Assembly (NCBI GenBank): GCA_035535015.1
Contig: DATLQU010000065.1
Coordinates: forward strand, 1-8,438
Length of the DNA stretch: 8,438 bases
Source of the DNA: Palsa-661 sp035535015
GTDB taxonomy: Bacteria; Actinomycetota; Acidimicrobiia; Acidimicrobiales; UBA8190
Direction of reading: 5' to 3'
The position numbers and the translations under genes are program-made. Shown piece by piece: positions 6,373 to 8,438 of the stretch. The notes beneath the pieces were generated by a model that saw nothing but the letters and a program-made list of their open reading frames with translations, ran no database searches and was not told the origin of the DNA. Each line of letters opens with the position of its first letter. Within the stretch, counting starts at the first letter, position 1.

Positions 6373-7533
6373 CACCACTCCAGTCCCCACGCGCGTCGCA
6401 CGGCCCCGCGGGCCGTCGGCGATCTTCCGCCGGAAGACCGTCAGCGCGTGGGCGACGGCCTGGTCCATGTCGTAGTACCTGTACTCCGCCAACCGACCCG
6501 AGAACAGCACCCGGCCACCGAGCTCGGCGGCCGCCGCCGCATACAGCGCGTAGCGTCGTCGATTCTCGGGTTGGGGCAACGGGTAGTATGGATCGTTGTA
6601 GCCAGGTTCGTAGCCTTCGGGGAACTCGTGGGTGACCGTTGTCCGCCCCAGGTGTTGACCGGAGAAGTGGGCGTGCTCGATGATCCGCGTGTACGGCGAA
6701 TTGTCGGGAAAGTTCACCACGGCCGCCGTCTGGTGGCGGTCGATCTCGAGTGTGCGATGTTCGAAGCGAAGGCTCCGGTACGGAAGTGCTCCGTGGGCCA
6801 GATCGAAGAACTCGTCGATGGGCCCCGTGTAGACCATCCGGTCGTAGCTCACCCGCTCGACCAACTGGCGAAAGTCGACACCCGTCTCCACGGTGATGCC
6901 GGGCTGATCGAGCATCCTGGACACCAGGGCCGTGTAGCCGTCGGTCGGGATCCCCTGGTACCGGTCGTGGAAGTACCGATCGTCACGGGAGACGACCACC
7001 GGCACCCGCCCGGTGACGGACCGATCGATCTCCTCGGGCCGGAATCCCCACTGCTTCGTCGTGTAGTGGAGAAACACCTTCTCGTAGACGAACTCTCCGA
7101 GGCTGCGCAGGGCGGGATCGGCGTGCTCGAGCAGCGTGAGCACCGGGATCCGGGACCCGGCGCCCACTTCCTTGATCAACCGCTCTTCGAGCGCGGGGGC
7201 AGCGCCCGGCAAGAGCGCATGCAATGTCGTCAGGTTGAACGGCAGGGGCACTGTGAGACCGTCGATCCGGCCCATCACCTTGTGGGTGTACGGCAGCCAG
7301 TCCGTGAAACGGCCCATATAGGACCAGACCCGGTCCGAAACGGTGTGGAAGATGTGCGCTCCGTACCGGTGCACCCTGACGCCGGCCTCATCGACCTCGT
7401 CGTAGGCGTTGCCGCCGATATGGGGCCGGCGGTCCACCACCAGAACACTTTGTCCCCTCTCTGTGGCGATCCGCTCGGCCAAGGTGGCACCGCTCAGGCC
7501 CGCCCCGACCACCATCCAGTCGAATCGCACCAC
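6370..7533 (-). CDS. glf: UDP-galactopyranose mutase
   Basis: 387 residues, the normal length for bacterial enzymes. It interconverts UDP-galactopyranose and UDP-galactofuranose using reduced FAD, in the cytoplasm, and supplies the donor for galactofuranose transfer. The N-terminal FAD-binding motif VVGAGLSG (8-15), the RRPHIGGNAYD stretch (35-45) and RYGAHIFHT (56-64) are clear. YTTKQWG (157-163), RVPV (176-179), YFHDRYQGIPTDGYT (187-201), PYTRIIEH (280-287) and the C-terminal GRLAEYRYYDMD (346-357) follow the family order. By alignment from memory with the Mycobacterium tuberculosis enzyme, the two catalytic arginines correspond to R176 and R283, both present. The start is GTG at 7533, or the adjacent GTG at 7530. 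No well-spaced Shine-Dalgarno is visible, but a later ATG (codon 7) would remove part of the first beta strand. It is the first gene of a coupled pair with the GT4 gene downstream. Confidence 0.96.
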   Translation of the reverse strand: MVRFDWMVVGAGLSGATLAERIATERGQSVLVVDRRPHIGGNAYDEVDEAGVRVHRYGAHIFHTVSDRVWSYMGRFTDWLPYTHKVMGRIDGLTVPLPFNLTTLHALLPGAAPALEERLIKEVGAGSRIPVLTLLEHADPALRSLGEFVYEKVFLHYTTKQWGFRPEEIDRSVTGRVPVVVSRDDRYFHDRYQGIPTDGYTALVSRMLDQPGITVETGVDFRQLVERVSYDRMVYTGPIDEFFDLAHGALPYRSLRFEHRTLEIDRHQTAAVVNFPDNSPYTRIIEHAHFSGQHLGRTTVTHEFPEGYEPGYNDPYYPLPQPENRRRYALYAAAAAELGGRVLFSGRLAEYRYYDMDQAVAHALTVFRRKIADGPRGRATRVGTGVV

Positions 7534-7650
7534 CTCATTTCGGCAGGTGCGGAGACTGGGTTGAGCTGCATCGGCAATCGGATCGAGGTGACTGGCGAGC
7601 GAGCGCGGAGAGTGGCGGGCAATGAAGCAATCCCCCCGGTGACGATCTTC

Positions 7651-7678
7651 TCAAGGACTTTCCTTCCTTGGCCGATAC
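7651..7678 (+). promoter_or_regulatory. Possible sigma-28 (FliA/WhiG/SigD-type) promoter
   Basis: GCCGATAC at 7671-7678 matches the -10 consensus GCCGATAA in seven of eight bases. TCAAG at 7651-7655 resembles the TAAAG start of the -35 consensus; the gap between TCAA and GCCG is 16 bases, against the usual 15. Transcription would start near 7685 and read into the FlhF-like gene about 90 bases on. GCCGAT is common in this GC-rich DNA, so chance is a real alternative. Confidence 0.35.
7652..7670. repeat. Short inverted repeat CAAGGA / TCCTTG
   Basis: Perfect 6-base arms at 7652-7657 and 7665-7670 with a 7-base spacer. They lie between the two halves of the candidate sigma-28 promoter, so the repeat could be an operator. 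It is short enough to be chance. Confidence 0.3.
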
Positions 7679-7750
7679 CTGCGTCGGGCGCCATGCTCCC
7701 GTCCCGGCGCGCCTGGAGGTCCCATCCATCAACGAGCTCGGTCCGGAGAT

Positions 7751-7756
7751 TAAAAT
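7751..7756 (+). promoter_or_regulatory. Possible -10 box TAAAAT
   Basis: TAAAAT differs from TATAAT at one position and sits in the only AT-rich patch of the intergenic region, 20 bases before the GTG at 7776. No good -35 (TTGACA-like) is present 16-18 bases upstream. It is an alternative to the sigma-28 candidate as the promoter of the rightward gene. Confidence 0.25.
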
Positions 7757-7765
7757 TCCTGCATC

Positions 7766-7769
7766 GGAG
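7766..7769 (+). promoter_or_regulatory. Ribosome binding site of the FlhF-like gene
   Basis: GGAG lies 6 bases before the GTG at 7776. It fixes this start, which lets the FlhF-like domain begin a few residues in, as in the family. Confidence 0.7.
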
Positions 7770-7775
7770 TCGTTA

Positions 7776-8438
7776 GTGTCACCCCTGCTCAAGTCATTTG
7801 AAGGTCCGGACGTCCAGCTGGTGCTGGACCGGATCCGTCGAGAGCTAGGCCCAGACGCCAAGATCAACGGCGCCGAGAGGGTACGCGTTGGCGGGGTCCT
7901 CGGCTTCTTCGCCAAGGAGCACTACAGGGTGGTGGTGGAAGCACCAGACGTTGAACCCGATGGGCTGAAACCAGCGAGCACCCTCGGTCCGACCTCGCAG
8001 GGCGGCGACGTCTTCAGCGCCATGGCCAACGCCACCGACGACGTGAACGACATCACTCCCGACCCACCAGCTCCTCTGACCCCGGCACCTCAGCCGCCCG
8101 CCCGGGTCACCGATCCGCCACAACCCCCACCTTGGGTCCCGCCCGTCACGGCAGGATCCACTGACGACAGCGCTGGCTCCTTCGACACGGTTCTGTTCCG
8201 GGTGGCCGACACTCTCGGTGACTCCCCCACCGACGTCGGCCCGACCTTCTCGGACCCGAACATTGCTTTCGGAGTCGGGGGGGGAACGGACACTGCGGAC
8301 GGAGCCACCCCGGACGTCGCCACTGCGGGCGGCACCGACTTCGACATGACCCCCGCCGACATCGGCCCCGCCGACCTGGCCGTGCCCGCCGACATCGGCC
8401 CCGCCGACCTGGCCGACATCACCTCGGGGGCCGCTCTC
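7776..8438 (+). CDS. Partial protein with FlhF-like N-terminal domain and disordered linker
   Basis: 221 codons with a GTG start and no stop before the right edge, so the gene is 3' truncated by the window. Residues about 6-55 follow the N-terminal domain of FlhF: a short strand (KSFEGPD), a helix (VQLVLDRIRRELGPDAKI, 13-30), then RVRVGGVLGFFAKE (35-48) and a final strand (YRVVVEA). FlhF proteins carry ELGPDAVI and GGFLGFF at these places. FlhF is an SRP-type GTPase that places flagella at the cell pole; its GTPase domain would come later, beyond this window. Residues about 57-221 are Pro/Asp/Thr-rich, low complexity and probably disordered, ending in the repeat PADIGPADLA (193-202, 204-213). 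Third codon positions are mostly C or G, as expected of real coding sequence. The product could be FlhF itself, or a different actinobacterial protein that borrows this domain. Gene reality is likely; function is tentative. Confidence 0.68.
   Translation, partial: MSPLLKSFEGPDVQLVLDRIRRELGPDAKINGAERVRVGGVLGFFAKEHYRVVVEAPDVEPDGLKPASTLGPTSQGGDVFSAMANATDDVNDITPDPPAPLTPAPQPPARVTDPPQPPPWVPPVTAGSTDDSAGSFDTVLFRVADTLGDSPTDVGPTFSDPNIAFGVGGGTDTADGATPDVATAGGTDFDMTPADIGPADLAVPADIGPADLADITSGAAL
8352..8414 (+). repeat. Exact 30-base direct repeat, period 33
   Basis: Copies at 8352-8381 and 8385-8414 are identical over 30 bases, separated by one GTG codon. Each encodes PADIGPADLA, itself a near-duplicate of a five-residue PAD unit. 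The array may continue: a third unit starts at 8415 with GAC in place of GTG but soon diverges (DIT). It lies within the low-complexity linker of the FlhF-like protein, and its identity at the DNA level points to recent duplication. Confidence 0.9.

Larger units (their letters stand above)
7534..7775. other. Divergent intergenic region between glf and the FlhF-like gene
   Basis: 242 bases without a convincing gene on either strand. It must hold the promoters of glf (leftwards) and of the rightward gene at 7776. Candidate rightward signals are listed separately. I found no convincing -35/-10 pair for glf. A run of C at 7632-7637 and the pyrimidine-rich stretch around 7658-7669 are the other compositional oddities. 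Confidence 0.6.

Noticed and set aside
6025..7776. 583-codon plus-strand open frame across glf and the GT4 gene
   Set aside because: It is antisense to two well-recognised genes, has no recognisable domain and runs across their junction and the intergenic region. It is a high-GC shadow.
8352..8414. Pentapeptide-repeat protein (A-D/N-L-x-x units)
   Set aside because: ADIGP/ADLAV units look similar, but the true period is 11 residues with an extra residue breaking the five-residue register, and there are only two copies.
8352..8414. CRISPR array or mobile-element repeat
   Set aside because: Copies are separated by only three bases and stay in the reading frame, so this is a coding tandem repeat, not an array with spacers.
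7845..8422. Two minus-strand open frames opposite the FlhF-like gene
   Set aside because: Their translations are Ser/Gly/Ala-rich mirror images of the low-complexity plus-strand sequence. The plus frame has a ribosome site, the FlhF-like motifs and no stop.

Overview
The window is GC-rich, gene-dense DNA with GTG as well as ATG starts and C/G-heavy third codon positions. This suggests a high-GC actinobacterium. An Acidimicrobiia-type lineage is my guess from the gene content; no rRNA or other phylogenetic marker is present. It holds four complete genes and one gene cut by the right edge. No tRNA, rRNA, CRISPR array, insertion sequence or phage gene was seen.

Left block, plus strand (1-5109): about 245 bases of leader carry an AT-rich island and a good Shine-Dalgarno site. 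They precede a very large glycosyltransferase of 1464 residues. It fuses four catalytic domains: GT2, a second GT2 of the TPR-glycosyltransferase type, a TPR/helical region, a twelve-alanine hinge, a third GT2 of RfbC type, and a C-terminal GT4-type domain. A small STAS-domain protein follows 55 bases later. Its usual phosphorylatable serine is replaced by leucine.

Middle block, minus strand (5102-7533): glf (UDP-galactopyranose mutase) and a GT4 glycosyltransferase form a translationally coupled pair whose stop and start overlap as TGATG. Their transcript runs towards the STAS gene, and the two converging genes overlap by 8 bases. UDP-galactofuranose synthesis next to five glycosyltransferase domains points to assembly of a galactofuranose-containing surface polysaccharide or glycan.

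Right block (7534-8438): a 242-base divergent intergenic region contains a sigma-28-like promoter candidate and a short inverted repeat. It is followed by the 5' part of a plus-strand gene that is open through the right edge. Its first roughly 55 residues resemble the N-terminal domain of FlhF (ELGPDA and GGxxGFF motifs). The next 165 or so are Pro/Asp/Thr-rich low-complexity sequence ending in an exact 33-base-period repeat. The most interesting items are the four-catalytic-domain fusion, the non-phosphorylatable STAS protein beside it, and the FlhF-like protein with its possible sigma-28 promoter.
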